From Spirochaetaceae bacterium (GTDB lineage: Bacteria > Spirochaetota > Spirochaetia > Treponematales > Treponemataceae): DNA of 6,282 nt. The position numbers and the translations under genes are program-made. This document shows positions 1 to 5,569 of this stretch, piece by piece (the first letter of the stretch is position 1; each line of letters starts with the position of its first letter). Where the stretch lies: contig JAISTZ010000114.1 in the NCBI GenBank assembly GCA_031272345.1, positions 1 through 6,282 of the forward strand, in the 5' to 3' direction. The notes below the pieces were generated by a model, which made no database searches, was not told the origin of the DNA, and was given only the letters and a program-made list of their open reading frames with translations.

Positions 1-1238
1 GTCTGTAACTCAACCATACGCTTTTCGAGGCGTTCCCGACGGCGGCGCAGGGACTGGTAGATAGCCTCCGGAGAAGAGGCGAGCCGCCTTTGCAGAATGG
101 TGAGGGCGAAGCCTACGGCGTGAGCGCGTTTGGGGTCGAGGACTTTTTGGGCCTTGTCAAAGCCGGTGCGGACATATTCGGTTACTTTGGTGTAAAGTTC
201 CATTTCGGGAGCGGAGAGTTCGTATTTAAGGGTTGTGGCGATGCGCTCGGGGAAAAGAGGCTTCCCTTCAAAGGTGAGGAGTTCTTCTTTTACGAGGCGG
301 CGCATAATGTCATTTACATCGATGTTTTCTTGTTTGTCCTTGTTGCGGTTGCGGCCGATAAAACGGTCGCCGTCGAGGAGGCGGAGAAACAGGCGGAAGT
401 CGTCTTCCTTGCCGTTATGGGGCGTGGCGGTGAGAAGCAGAAAATGGCGGGTAAGGCCGGAAAGAAGCAGCCCCAGGTTGTAGCGCTTGGTATGCTTCTC
501 TTCGTTGCCGAAAACAGTGGCGGACATTTTGTGGGCCTCGTCACAGATGATAAGGTCCCATTCGGCGGCTTTGAGTTTTTCCTGGACTTCCTCGTTTCGG
601 GAGAGTTTGTCCAGCCGGGCGATTAGGTATGGGCGTTCAATGAAGGGATTGCCCCGAATAGAAGAGTCCAGCATGTCATTGGTGAGGATTTCAAATTCCA
701 GTTGGAAAAGGGAGTAGAGTTCGTCCTGCCACTGTTCCACGAGATTGCCGGGCGAAACGATGAGGCAGCGGTTGAGATCGCCCCTGACCATGAGTTCCTT
801 GATAAGCAGGCCGGACATGATGGTTTTCCCGGCCCCGGGGTCGTCTGCAAGGAGATAGCGGAGGGGCTGCCGGGGGAGCATTTCGCCATAGACGGCGGTT
901 ATCTGGTGCGGAAGGGACTGTATACGTGAAGTATGGATGGCGAGGTGCGGGTCAAAGAGGTGCGCCAGGCGGATGCGGTAGGCTTCGGAAGCGAGCCGGG
1001 TCTGGGCGGCATCGGCGTCGAATTTCCAGGGAAGTTCGTCAACCTCAATAGAAATGGATGAGAGAGCATCGGCATAGAGGAGTTGCTGGCCCAGAGAGCC
1101 GTCGTTTTTACGGTATACGAGGTCGATTGCCTCCTCGCCGAAGGGCTGGGCGGACACCACCTGGATGGTCTCGCCGGGGAGTATCCCTTTGAGGCGGGCT
1201 CCTGTTTTTATATCATCTAAATTTATAGCCAAGATCAA
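1..1238 (-). CDS. SNF2-type DEAH helicase, DrmD-like, N-terminal half (runs off left edge)
   Basis: Open frame of 412 codons with no stop before the window edge, so the C-terminal part is missing. Seen: a short N-terminal region, then the phrase LAHLFDP (about residue 108), Walker A as DDPGAGKT (132-139), the DEAH box CDEAHKM with D233-H236, and motif III TATPHNGK from residue 270. The window ends in an Arg-rich stretch (RRRRERLEK) before the second RecA domain. Known: this architecture and wording match large SNF2/RapA-like helicases of about 1000-1200 aa that include DrmD of class 1 DISARM, where an ATP-driven translocase acts with a DNA methylase and DrmABC against phage. Inference: a defence role, since its partners would lie left of base 1. 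No ATG is available: an in-frame stop lies at 1262-1260 and the first candidates are TTG at 1238 and TTG at 1232. GGGAG at 1247-1243 is 4 nt from the first and 10 nt from the second. The overlap with the leader ORF stop favours 1238, but family N-termini fit 1232 equally well. Helicase identity is firm; DISARM membership is only a possibility. Confidence 0.9.
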   Translation of the reverse strand, partial: MILAINLDDIKTGARLKGILPGETIQVVSAQPFGEEAIDLVYRKNDGSLGQQLLYADALSSISIEVDELPWKFDADAAQTRLASEAYRIRLAHLFDPHLAIHTSRIQSLPHQITAVYGEMLPRQPLRYLLADDPGAGKTIMSGLLIKELMVRGDLNRCLIVSPGNLVEQWQDELYSLFQLEFEILTNDMLDSSIRGNPFIERPYLIARLDKLSRNEEVQEKLKAAEWDLIICDEAHKMSATVFGNEEKHTKRYNLGLLLSGLTRHFLLLTATPHNGKEDDFRLFLRLLDGDRFIGRNRNKDKQENIDVNDIMRRLVKEELLTFEGKPLFPERIATTLKYELSAPEMELYTKVTEYVRTGFDKAQKVLDPKRAHAVGFALTILQRRLASSPEAIYQSLRRRRERLEKRMVELQ

Positions 1239-1321
1239 ATTTCTCCCAAATTTTTGGGATCACCATATAGTCGCTTGCTTAGGCTGGATTTAATCGCAGT
1301 ACAACGTCCGCCCTCTGACAT
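1235..1321 (-). CDS. 28-aa leader ORF translationally coupled to the helicase
   Basis: Short ORF beginning MSEGGRCTAIK and ending NLGEI, too short for normal gene finders. Its ATG at 1321 lies about 16 nt after the predicted transcription start, with an SD-like GAAGGG six bases upstream. Its TGA stop (1237-1235) overlaps the TTG start of the helicase (1238-1236) in the string TTGA, a typical coupling arrangement. It has no recognisable domain, signal peptide or membrane segment, and no run of one amino acid that would mark a classical attenuation peptide. The most likely job is to bring ribosomes to the weak TTG start downstream and to open the hairpin that holds the helicase SD. It could also be a chance ORF, but promoter, SD-like site, ATG and overlapping stop all line up. 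Confidence 0.5.
   Translation of the reverse strand: MSEGGRCTAIKSSLSKRLYGDPKNLGEI
1243..1259 (-). promoter_or_regulatory. Hairpin sequestering the helicase ribosome binding site
   Basis: On the minus strand TCCCAAA (1259-1253) can pair with TTTGGGA (1250-1244), a stem of 5-7 bp depending on how tight the loop is. The right arm contains most of the SD sequence GGGAG (1247-1243) that serves the TTG start. The hairpin lies inside the 28-aa leader ORF, so a translating ribosome would melt it. Inference: translational coupling or a small expression switch for the helicase. The pairing is visible in the sequence; the function is not proven. Confidence 0.4.
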
Positions 1322-1343
1322 GGCTTACCCTTCTGAGTATAAA

Positions 1344-1372
1344 ATTCTATTACAAAATACTATTCTTATCAA
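1344..1372 (-). promoter_or_regulatory. Sigma70-type promoter for the leader ORF and helicase
   Basis: Minus-strand -35 TTGATA (1372-1367), 17-nt spacer, -10 TAGAAT (1349-1344). Predicted start of transcription is near 1337, giving a 16-nt leader with an SD-like GAAGGG before the ATG at 1321. It is the only good promoter between the tRNA and the helicase. Its -35 overlaps the stop of the candidate 33-aa ORF. Confidence 0.65.
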
Positions 1373-1470
1373 GTGAGACGCATAACGCTTGCGAGCACCG
1401 AAAGGGCTTTGAATTCTGGGCTCGCCGGGCTTTTCAGGCACAGAGTCACCCCGGTGCTTCCGGCTACCAT
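1369..1470 (-). CDS. Candidate 33-aa ORF abutting the tRNA 3' end
   Basis: Open frame starting MVAGSTGVTLCL and ending LASVMRLT, with its ATG at 1470, two bases past the tRNA discriminator base, and its TGA at 1371-1369. There is no SD, because the tRNA acceptor stem occupies that position, so it would depend on tRNA read-through or have no translation at all. The DNA is rich in short inverted repeats: AGCACCG at 1395-1401 against CGGTGCT at 1452-1458, and GCGAGC at 1391-1396 against GCTCGC at 1420-1425. It may therefore be a structured, repeat-like segment and not a gene. I have only a vague, unchecked impression that its C-terminal phrase recurs in small spirochaete ORFs. Low confidence that it is translated. 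Confidence 0.22.
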   Translation of the reverse strand: MVAGSTGVTLCLKSPASPEFKALSVLASVMRLT

Positions 1471-1471
1471 C

Positions 1472-1545
1472 TGGGCGATACGGGATTCGAACCTGTGACC
1501 CCGAGTGTGTGATACTCGTACTCTAACCAACTGAGCTAATCGCCC
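1472..1545 (-). tRNA. tRNA-Val (anticodon CAC)
   Basis: A complete 74-nt cloverleaf folds on the minus strand: acceptor GGGCGAT/ATCGCCC, D stem GCTC/GAGT with a 9-nt loop AGTTGGTTA, anticodon stem CGAGT/ACTCG with loop ATCACAC, 5-nt variable region, T stem ACAGG/CCTGT with loop TTCGAAT, and discriminator A at 1472. The anticodon CAC (1511-1509) reads the valine codon GUG. The 3' CCA is not encoded and must be added by nucleotidyltransferase. No T-rich terminator follows, so the transcript may run on towards the leftward genes. The 3' half of a tRNA gene is a usual integrase target, and accessory DNA begins immediately beyond it here. Confidence 0.95.
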
Positions 1546-1556
1546 TCAGTTCCCTT

Positions 1557-1586
1557 ATTTTAGCACAAAAAAATATTTTTTTTCAA
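1557..1586 (-). promoter_or_regulatory. tRNA-Val promoter (extended -10)
   Basis: Minus-strand -35 TTGAAA (1586-1581), 18-nt A/T-rich spacer, and -10 TAAAAT (1562-1557) preceded by TGC, an extended -10. Predicted start is near 1550, leaving a 5' leader of about 5 nt before the mature tRNA. Upstream A/T tracts (1590-1612) could serve as an UP element. No GC-rich stringent discriminator is obvious after the -10 (AAGGGAAC). Confidence 0.7.
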
Positions 1587-1609
1587 GAGTTTTTTGCAAA
1601 TTTTCCTCA

Positions 1610-1650
1610 AAAAGTGTCCAAAACCGTCAAACTAAAGCAATAACTATACT
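1610..1650 (+). promoter_or_regulatory. Promoter-like element, copy 1 (upstream of the ORF6N relic)
   Basis: Contains AAAAGTG (1610-1616), then 22 nt including CCAAAA, then AATAACTATA (1639-1648), ending TATACT. A second copy at 4795-4835 upstream of radC has the same blocks at the same 22-nt spacing, with 29 of 39 aligned bases identical. No canonical TTGACA lies 16-18 nt upstream of TATACT. GTGTCC with a later CAATAA or AATAAC is a possible but poor -35/-10 pair. It may be a variant promoter or a regulator site, or both. It also lies upstream of the divergent tRNA promoter. Confidence 0.45.
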
Positions 1651-1671
1651 AGGCAGCCGCAAGGGCTGTCT
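1651..1671 (+). other. 8-bp hairpin after promoter-like element 1
   Basis: AGGCAGCC (1651-1658) pairs with GGCTGTCT (1664-1671), including one G-U pair, around the loop GCAAG. There is no T tract after it, so it is not an ordinary terminator. It would sit at the 5' end of any transcript from element 1 and may be a 5'-stabilising structure, or simply part of the decayed coding sequence that continues in frame to the right. Confidence 0.35.
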
Positions 1672-2046
1672 GAAGGAGAATGGGAAAACTTGAAGTCGAA
1701 ATTTTCGACATCAAGTTGGGGGGGCAGGCGGAAATTTCCTAAAGCATTTACAGAAAAGGGGTTGTATATGCTTGCTACCATCCTGAGCAGTCCGCGGGCA
1801 ACGGCAACAACAATTGCAATTGTTGAAACCTTCACCAAAATACGGGAGCTTGCCAAAACGGTCGGGGAGTTGTCCAGGACCACAGAAAAACCGGCGCAAA
1901 AAATGCTTGCCCAAAAGGGGGGAGAAATCATCGCTGAAATATTGGGCGATGGTTTTGCGGCATCAGCAACGGAGACAACCTTTGAAATTGACCTCGCCTT
2001 GACGAAGTTTAAACACACCGTAAAAAGAAACAAAGCTGACCCGTAG
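1651..2046 (+). pseudogene. ORF6N / KilA-type DNA-binding protein, N-terminally truncated relic
   Basis: The frame is open from 1636 to the TAG at 2044-2046. Residues beginning SEGEWENLKSKF and continuing through TSSWGGRR, AFTEKGLYMLATIL and IAIVETFTKIREL match the second half of the ORF6N domain. The tail AEILGDGF...KFKHTVKRN matches the usual C-terminus of one ORF6N subfamily. Known: such proteins are around 200 aa, occur in phages and mobile elements, and bind DNA through the N-terminal half. That half, with its MLDKDLA- and YGVETK-type motifs, is absent. No in-frame ATG precedes the homology. A TTG at 1690 exists but its SD (GGAG, 1675-1678) is 11 nt away. At 1651, exactly where radC has its ATG relative to the shared promoter element, the in-frame codon is AGG. 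The region is AT-richer than clpB, as expected for acquired DNA. It is most likely a decayed gene, though a short C-terminal protein could still be made. Confidence 0.7.
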
Positions 2047-2074
2047 CGTTTCAGCAGGCATTTTCAGGAAAAAT

Positions 2075-2103
2075 TTGCCGGGGATGGTTTTTTTTTGTAT
2101 CTT
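2075..2103 (+). promoter_or_regulatory. clpB promoter with T9 spacer, predicted leaderless
   Basis: -35-like TTGCCG (2075-2080), 17-nt spacer containing nine consecutive T (2088-2096), and -10-like TATCTT (2098-2103). Six bases separate the -10 from the clpB ATG, so transcription should begin at or next to the A of the start codon. There is no SD anywhere before the ATG. No CIRCE repeat is seen, so HrcA control is not indicated. A heat-shock sigma factor cannot be judged from this sequence alone. Confidence 0.5.
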
Positions 2104-2109
2104 TAAAGC

Positions 2110-4704
2110 ATGAATTACGAACAATTTACCGTGAAGGCCCAGGAAGCCCTGCAAACGGCGGTGGCCCTGGCCCAGCAAAAGGATCACTGCGAGGCGGGGG
2201 CCGAACACCTTGCCCTGGCGCTCCTCTCCCAAAAAGACGGCATCGTGCCGCCCCTGGTTGAGCGGATCGGCGCGCCCCTTGGGGCGCTCAAAAAGGACTT
2301 CGAGGCCCTCATCGAGACCTACGCCAGGGTCTCCGGGGGGGCGCAGATCGCCCTGTCCCCGGAGGCGGCCAGGATTATCGCCAAGGCTGAAAAAGAAGCG
2401 GCCGACCTCAAGGACGAGTATCTTTCTACGGAACATATATTTATCGCAATCGCGGAGTCCGGGGGACGGGCCGCGGAGGCGCTGGGCAAGCGGGGAATCA
2501 CCCGGAAGAGCATCCTGGAGGCCCTGAAGAGCCTGCGGGGGAACCAGCGGGTGACGAGCGCGGACCCCGAGGGGACCATGCAGTCCCTGGAGAAATACTG
2601 CCGGGACCTTACGGCCCTGGCCCGGCAGGAGAAGATCGACCCGGTGATCGGCCGGGACGAGGAGATCCGCCGGGTGATGCAGGTGCTGAGCCGCCGCACC
2701 AAGAACAACCCCGTGCTCATCGGGGAGCCCGGTGTGGGCAAGACCGCGATTGTGGAGGGCCTGGCCCGGCGGATTGTCGCCGGGGACGTGCCCGAGAGCC
2801 TCAAGAACAAGCGCCTCCTGGCGCTGGACCTGGGGTCCATTGTGGCGGGGGCGAAATTCCGGGGCGAATTTGAGGAGCGCCTCAAGGCTGTCATCTCGGA
2901 GGTGCAGAAATCCGAGGGGCAAATCATCCTCTTCATCGACGAGCTGCACACCCTGGTGGGCGCGGGGGCGAGCGAGGGGGCCATGGACGCCTCCAACCTG
3001 CTGAAGCCCGCCCTGGCCCGGGGGGAACTGCGGGCAATCGGCGCCACGACCCTGGACGAGTACCGCAAGTATATAGAAAAAGACGCGGCCCTGGAGCGGC
3101 GGTTCCAGCAGGTGTTCTGCGCGGAGCCCAGCGTCACCGACACGATTGCGATTCTCCGGGGGCTCAAGGAAAAATACGAGATTCACCACGGGGTGCGGAT
3201 TCGGGACGACGCGATTGTGGCCGCCGCGGCCCTTTCCCAGCGGTACATCACGAACCGGTTCCTGCCGGACAAGGCGATCGACCTGGTGGACGAGGCCGCC
3301 AGCCGCCTCAAGATAGAAATCGAGAGCCAGCCCACGGAGCTCGACCAGGTGGAGCGCAGGATTCTGCAACTCACCATAGAGAAGCAGGCCCTCTCCAAGG
3401 AGGAGGACGGGGCGAGCAGGGAGCGGCTTTCGAAGCTGGAGGGGGAGCTGGCGGAATTGACGGAAAAGCGCGACGCCATGAAACTCCAGTGGGAGAACGA
3501 GAAGCGCCAGATTGACGCCAGCCGGAAGCTCAAGGAGGAACTGGAGCGGCTCAAGGGCGAAGTCACCAGGTACACCAGGGAGGGTGACCTGAACAAGGTG
3601 GCGGAAATTCAATACGGGAAGATTCCCAAAATAGAAAAGGAACTGGCAGCTGCGGCGGAGAAGGGGGCGGAAGAAAAGGCGGAAGAGACCGCCGGGGCCC
3701 TCCTGCGCCAGGAGGTGGGGGAGGAGGACATCGCGCGGGTCGTATCCGTGTGGACGGGAATCCCCGTGAGCAAGATGCTCTCCAGCGAAAAACAGAAATA
3801 CCTTCACCTGGAAGAGGCCCTCCACCGGCGGGTGGTAGGCCAGGACGAGGCCGTCTCTGCCGTGGCGGACGCGATCCGCCGGAACCGGGCGGGCCTCTCG
3901 GACGAGAACCGTCCCCTGGGGAGCTTCCTCTTCATCGGCCCAACCGGGGTCGGCAAGACGGAACTGGCCCGCACCCTGGCGGAATTCCTCTTCAACGACG
4001 AAAGGGCCCTCACCAGAATCGACAAGAGCGAGTACATGGAAAAATTCTCCGTGAGCCGCCTCATCGGCGCGCCCCCGGGCTACGTGGGTTACGACGAGGG
4101 GGGCCAGTTGACCGAAGCGGTGCGGCGGCGGCCCTACAGTGTGGTGCTCTTTGACGAAATCGAGAACGCCCACCCGGACGTGTTCAACGTGCTCCTTCAG
4201 GTGCTGGACGACGGGCGGCTCACCGACGGCCAGGGCAGGGTGGTGGACTTTAAAAACACGATCATCATCATGACGAGCAACCTGGCATCGGAGCGGATTC
4301 TTGAGGCGGACACAAACGAGAAGCTCCGCGCCGCCAAGGGGGAGATCGACGCCGCCCTCAAAGCGGCGTTCCGCCCGGAATTCCTCAACCGGATCGACGA
4401 GGTGATCACCTTCACCAGGCTGGAAAAATCATTCATCGAGGCGATCGTGAAGATTCAGCTTGGGCGGCTCAAGAAGCGCCTGGAGGAGAAGCGGTATTCC
4501 TTTGGGATTTCCCAGAAGGCCGTGGACTTCCTCTGCAACGCCGGGTATGACCCCCTCTTCGGGGCCAGGCCGGTGAAGCGGGCGATTCAAACCTGGCTTG
4601 AAAATCCCCTTGCCAGGGCGATGCTCTCGGGGAACTATCCCGAGGGCACGGTGATTCACGCGGATGTGGGGGCGGACGGCAAGGAGCTGGTCTTCTCGCG
4701 CTAA
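2110..4704 (+). CDS. clpB: ATP-dependent disaggregase ClpB (Hsp104 family)
   Basis: Cytosolic hexameric AAA+ chaperone that threads aggregated proteins through its pore together with DnaK/DnaJ/GrpE. The 864-aa length matches the family (about 860). Domain order: Clp-N repeats at about 1-145. NBD1 has Walker A GEPGVGKT (205-212), Walker B FIDELH (D277, E278) and Arg fingers R330/R331. The charged coiled-coil middle domain spans about 410-525 and marks ClpB rather than ClpA. NBD2 has Walker A GPTGVGKT (610-617), Walker B LFDEIENAH (D682, E683), Arg finger NR at 761, and sensor-2 GAR at 818-820. Pore loop 2 has GYVGY with Y658. Pore loop 1 reads AKFRGEF with F250 where E. coli has Tyr, a conservative aromatic change. 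No ClpP-binding loop is evident, as expected. All catalytic residues are present, so it should be active. The start is set by the normal family N-terminus (MNYEQFT), despite the lack of an SD. It stands alone, with its own promoter and a terminator after it. Confidence 0.98.
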   Translation: MNYEQFTVKAQEALQTAVALAQQKDHCEAGAEHLALALLSQKDGIVPPLVERIGAPLGALKKDFEALIETYARVSGGAQIALSPEAARIIAKAEKEAADLKDEYLSTEHIFIAIAESGGRAAEALGKRGITRKSILEALKSLRGNQRVTSADPEGTMQSLEKYCRDLTALARQEKIDPVIGRDEEIRRVMQVLSRRTKNNPVLIGEPGVGKTAIVEGLARRIVAGDVPESLKNKRLLALDLGSIVAGAKFRGEFEERLKAVISEVQKSEGQIILFIDELHTLVGAGASEGAMDASNLLKPALARGELRAIGATTLDEYRKYIEKDAALERRFQQVFCAEPSVTDTIAILRGLKEKYEIHHGVRIRDDAIVAAAALSQRYITNRFLPDKAIDLVDEAASRLKIEIESQPTELDQVERRILQLTIEKQALSKEEDGASRERLSKLEGELAELTEKRDAMKLQWENEKRQIDASRKLKEELERLKGEVTRYTREGDLNKVAEIQYGKIPKIEKELAAAAEKGAEEKAEETAGALLRQEVGEEDIARVVSVWTGIPVSKMLSSEKQKYLHLEEALHRRVVGQDEAVSAVADAIRRNRAGLSDENRPLGSFLFIGPTGVGKTELARTLAEFLFNDERALTRIDKSEYMEKFSVSRLIGAPPGYVGYDEGGQLTEAVRRRPYSVVLFDEIENAHPDVFNVLLQVLDDGRLTDGQGRVVDFKNTIIIMTSNLASERILEADTNEKLRAAKGEIDAALKAAFRPEFLNRIDEVITFTRLEKSFIEAIVKIQLGRLKKRLEEKRYSFGISQKAVDFLCNAGYDPLFGARPVKRAIQTWLENPLARAMLSGNYPEGTVIHADVGADGKELVFSR

Positions 4705-4735
4705 ATGGCGCCGGACGCACACAGCCAGCCCCCGA

Positions 4736-4778
4736 GGCGCCAGGCGCATACGCCCGGCGCCAATGCGCCGCAATTTTT
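4736..4778 (+). terminator. clpB terminator with an overlapping alternative hairpin
   Basis: CGGCGC (4755-4760), loop CAAT, GCGCCG (4765-4770), followed by CAA and five T (4774-4778): a short rho-independent terminator 51 nt after the clpB stop. An upstream stem, GGCGCC (4736-4741) with GGCGCC (4756-4761) enclosing GGCG/CGCC around CATA, shares bases 4755-4761, so the two hairpins exclude each other. This resembles an antiterminator/terminator pair but may just reflect GC-rich repeats. The region codes for nothing else I can identify. Confidence 0.6.
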
Positions 4779-4794
4779 CACAGAAATTTCCCCC

Positions 4795-4835
4795 AAAAGT
4801 GACCAAAAACAGCAAAACCCCACAATAACTATAGT
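4795..4835 (+). promoter_or_regulatory. Promoter-like element, copy 2 (upstream of radC)
   Basis: AAAAGTG (4795-4801), 22 nt including CCAAAA, then AATAACTATA (4824-4833) and TATAGT ending at 4835, directly before the ATG at 4836. It is the partner of the element at 1610-1650, and similarity continues a little upstream (AAATTT followed by C-rich bases). TATAGT looks like a -10, but then transcription would start inside radC. AATAAC (4824-4829) as -10 with GTGACC (4799-4804) as -35 would give a leaderless radC with the same 6-nt geometry as clpB, at the cost of poorer hexamers and a 19-nt spacer. Confidence 0.45.
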
Positions 4836-5540
4836 ATGGACTTATACACAGCGATTGACAGCGATGCCGGGGGCGCGGCCCCGGCCGGGGGGAATGGGCG
4901 CCGTCCCAATGTGCGGGAGAAGGTGCTGCAATATGGGGTGGCGGCCGCGGAGGACCAGGAACTGGTCATGCTGCTTTTGGGGAGCGGCACCAGGAAGCAT
5001 CCCGTGTCCGCCCTGGCCCGCAGGGTCCTCAGCGCCCTTGCGGGGAGCAACAGCGAGGACAGGATTGAGGCGCTCATGCACATCGACGGCATGGGCCCCA
5101 GCAAGACCCTCATCATTTCGGCGGCGATTGAACTGGGGCGGCGGCTGAACTCCCACACCTTTGCGCCCATCAAAAAGCCCCAGGATCTGGTGCCCTACGT
5201 GCAGCACTACGTGATGCAGCCCAAGGAGCACTTCATCTCGGTCACCATGAACGGCGCCCATGAGATTCTGCACATACGCATCGTCTCCGTGGGCACGGTG
5301 AACAAGACTCTGATTCACCCCAGGGAAATATTCGCCGACGCAATCAAGGACCGGGCCAGCGCCATCATCCTCTGCCACAACCACCCCTCCGGCGCGTGTA
5401 CGCCCTCAAAGGACGACATCGTCACCACGGAGCAGCTCTTCGAGGCGTCCAAGGTGATTGGAATCCACATCCTGGACCACATCATTCTTACCAGGAAAGA
5501 ATTTTTCAGCTTCCGGGAGCACAATATGGTCTTTGAGTAA
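4836..5540 (+). CDS. radC: RadC family JAMM/MPN protein (UPF0758)
   Basis: 234 aa, a normal RadC length. Domains seen: an N-terminal helical region with AEDQELVMLLLGSG (about 38-51), a helix-hairpin-helix-like segment IDGMGPSKTL (about 84-93), and the C-terminal MPN domain. The JAMM metal site is complete: E131 (in KEHF), the HNHPSG motif with H181 and H183, then S191 and D194 in TPSKDD. Known: the family was named for a DNA repair phenotype later assigned to another gene. The fold suggests a zinc metalloprotease or isopeptidase, and the true role is unsettled. It is cytoplasmic, with no signal peptide. ATG 4836 is the first start but has no SD and abuts a TATAGT. If that is the real -10, translation would begin at GTG 4911 (VREKVL), where family similarity starts. 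The first 25 residues are Gly/Ala-rich and look unconserved. The next gene has its own promoter, so radC is probably monocistronic. Confidence 0.93.
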   Translation: MDLYTAIDSDAGGAAPAGGNGRRPNVREKVLQYGVAAAEDQELVMLLLGSGTRKHPVSALARRVLSALAGSNSEDRIEALMHIDGMGPSKTLIISAAIELGRRLNSHTFAPIKKPQDLVPYVQHYVMQPKEHFISVTMNGAHEILHIRIVSVGTVNKTLIHPREIFADAIKDRASAIILCHNHPSGACTPSKDDIVTTEQLFEASKVIGIHILDHIILTRKEFFSFREHNMVFE

Positions 5541-5543
5541 GAA

Positions 5544-5569
5544 TCAATGTATGAAAAATCATACATTGA
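5544..5569 (+). promoter_or_regulatory. 26-bp perfect inverted repeat, candidate operator of the ACT gene
   Basis: TCAATGTATG (5544-5553) and its exact reverse complement (5560-5569) flank AAAAAT. The right arm covers four bases of the -35 box TTGACA (5566-5571), an ideal place for a dimeric repressor to block RNA polymerase. It begins three bases after the radC stop. As RNA it could form a 10-bp hairpin, but no T tract follows, so a terminator is less likely. The regulator is not in the window. Confidence 0.6.

Noticed and set aside
90..626. 178-codon plus-strand frame within the helicase
   Set aside because: It lies opposite the conserved helicase motifs and has no recognisable protein pattern; it is a shadow.
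1718..1724. G7 tract as a possible phase-variation switch
   Set aside because: It encodes the conserved SSWGGRR phrase of ORF6N and lies in a relic, so codon identity explains it.
1680..1742. 20-codon ORF (MGKLEVEIFDIK...) preceded by AAGGAG
   Set aside because: The AAGGAG is only 1-2 nt from the ATG, too close for initiation, and the other frame carries clear ORF6N homology.
1963..4173. Long 736-codon open frame on the minus strand opposite clpB
   Set aside because: It is antisense to a fully conserved ClpB, is rich in Leu/Pro/Gly/Arg as expected for the complement of GC-rich codons, and shows no domain. It is a GC-driven shadow, as are the other antisense frames at 2319-3167 and 5559-6113.
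4842..4850. TTATACACA, a perfect match to the DnaA box pattern TTATNCACA
   Set aside because: A single box inside the start of radC, without a cluster, AT-rich unwinding region or dnaA/dnaN neighbours. One match in 6 kb can occur by chance.
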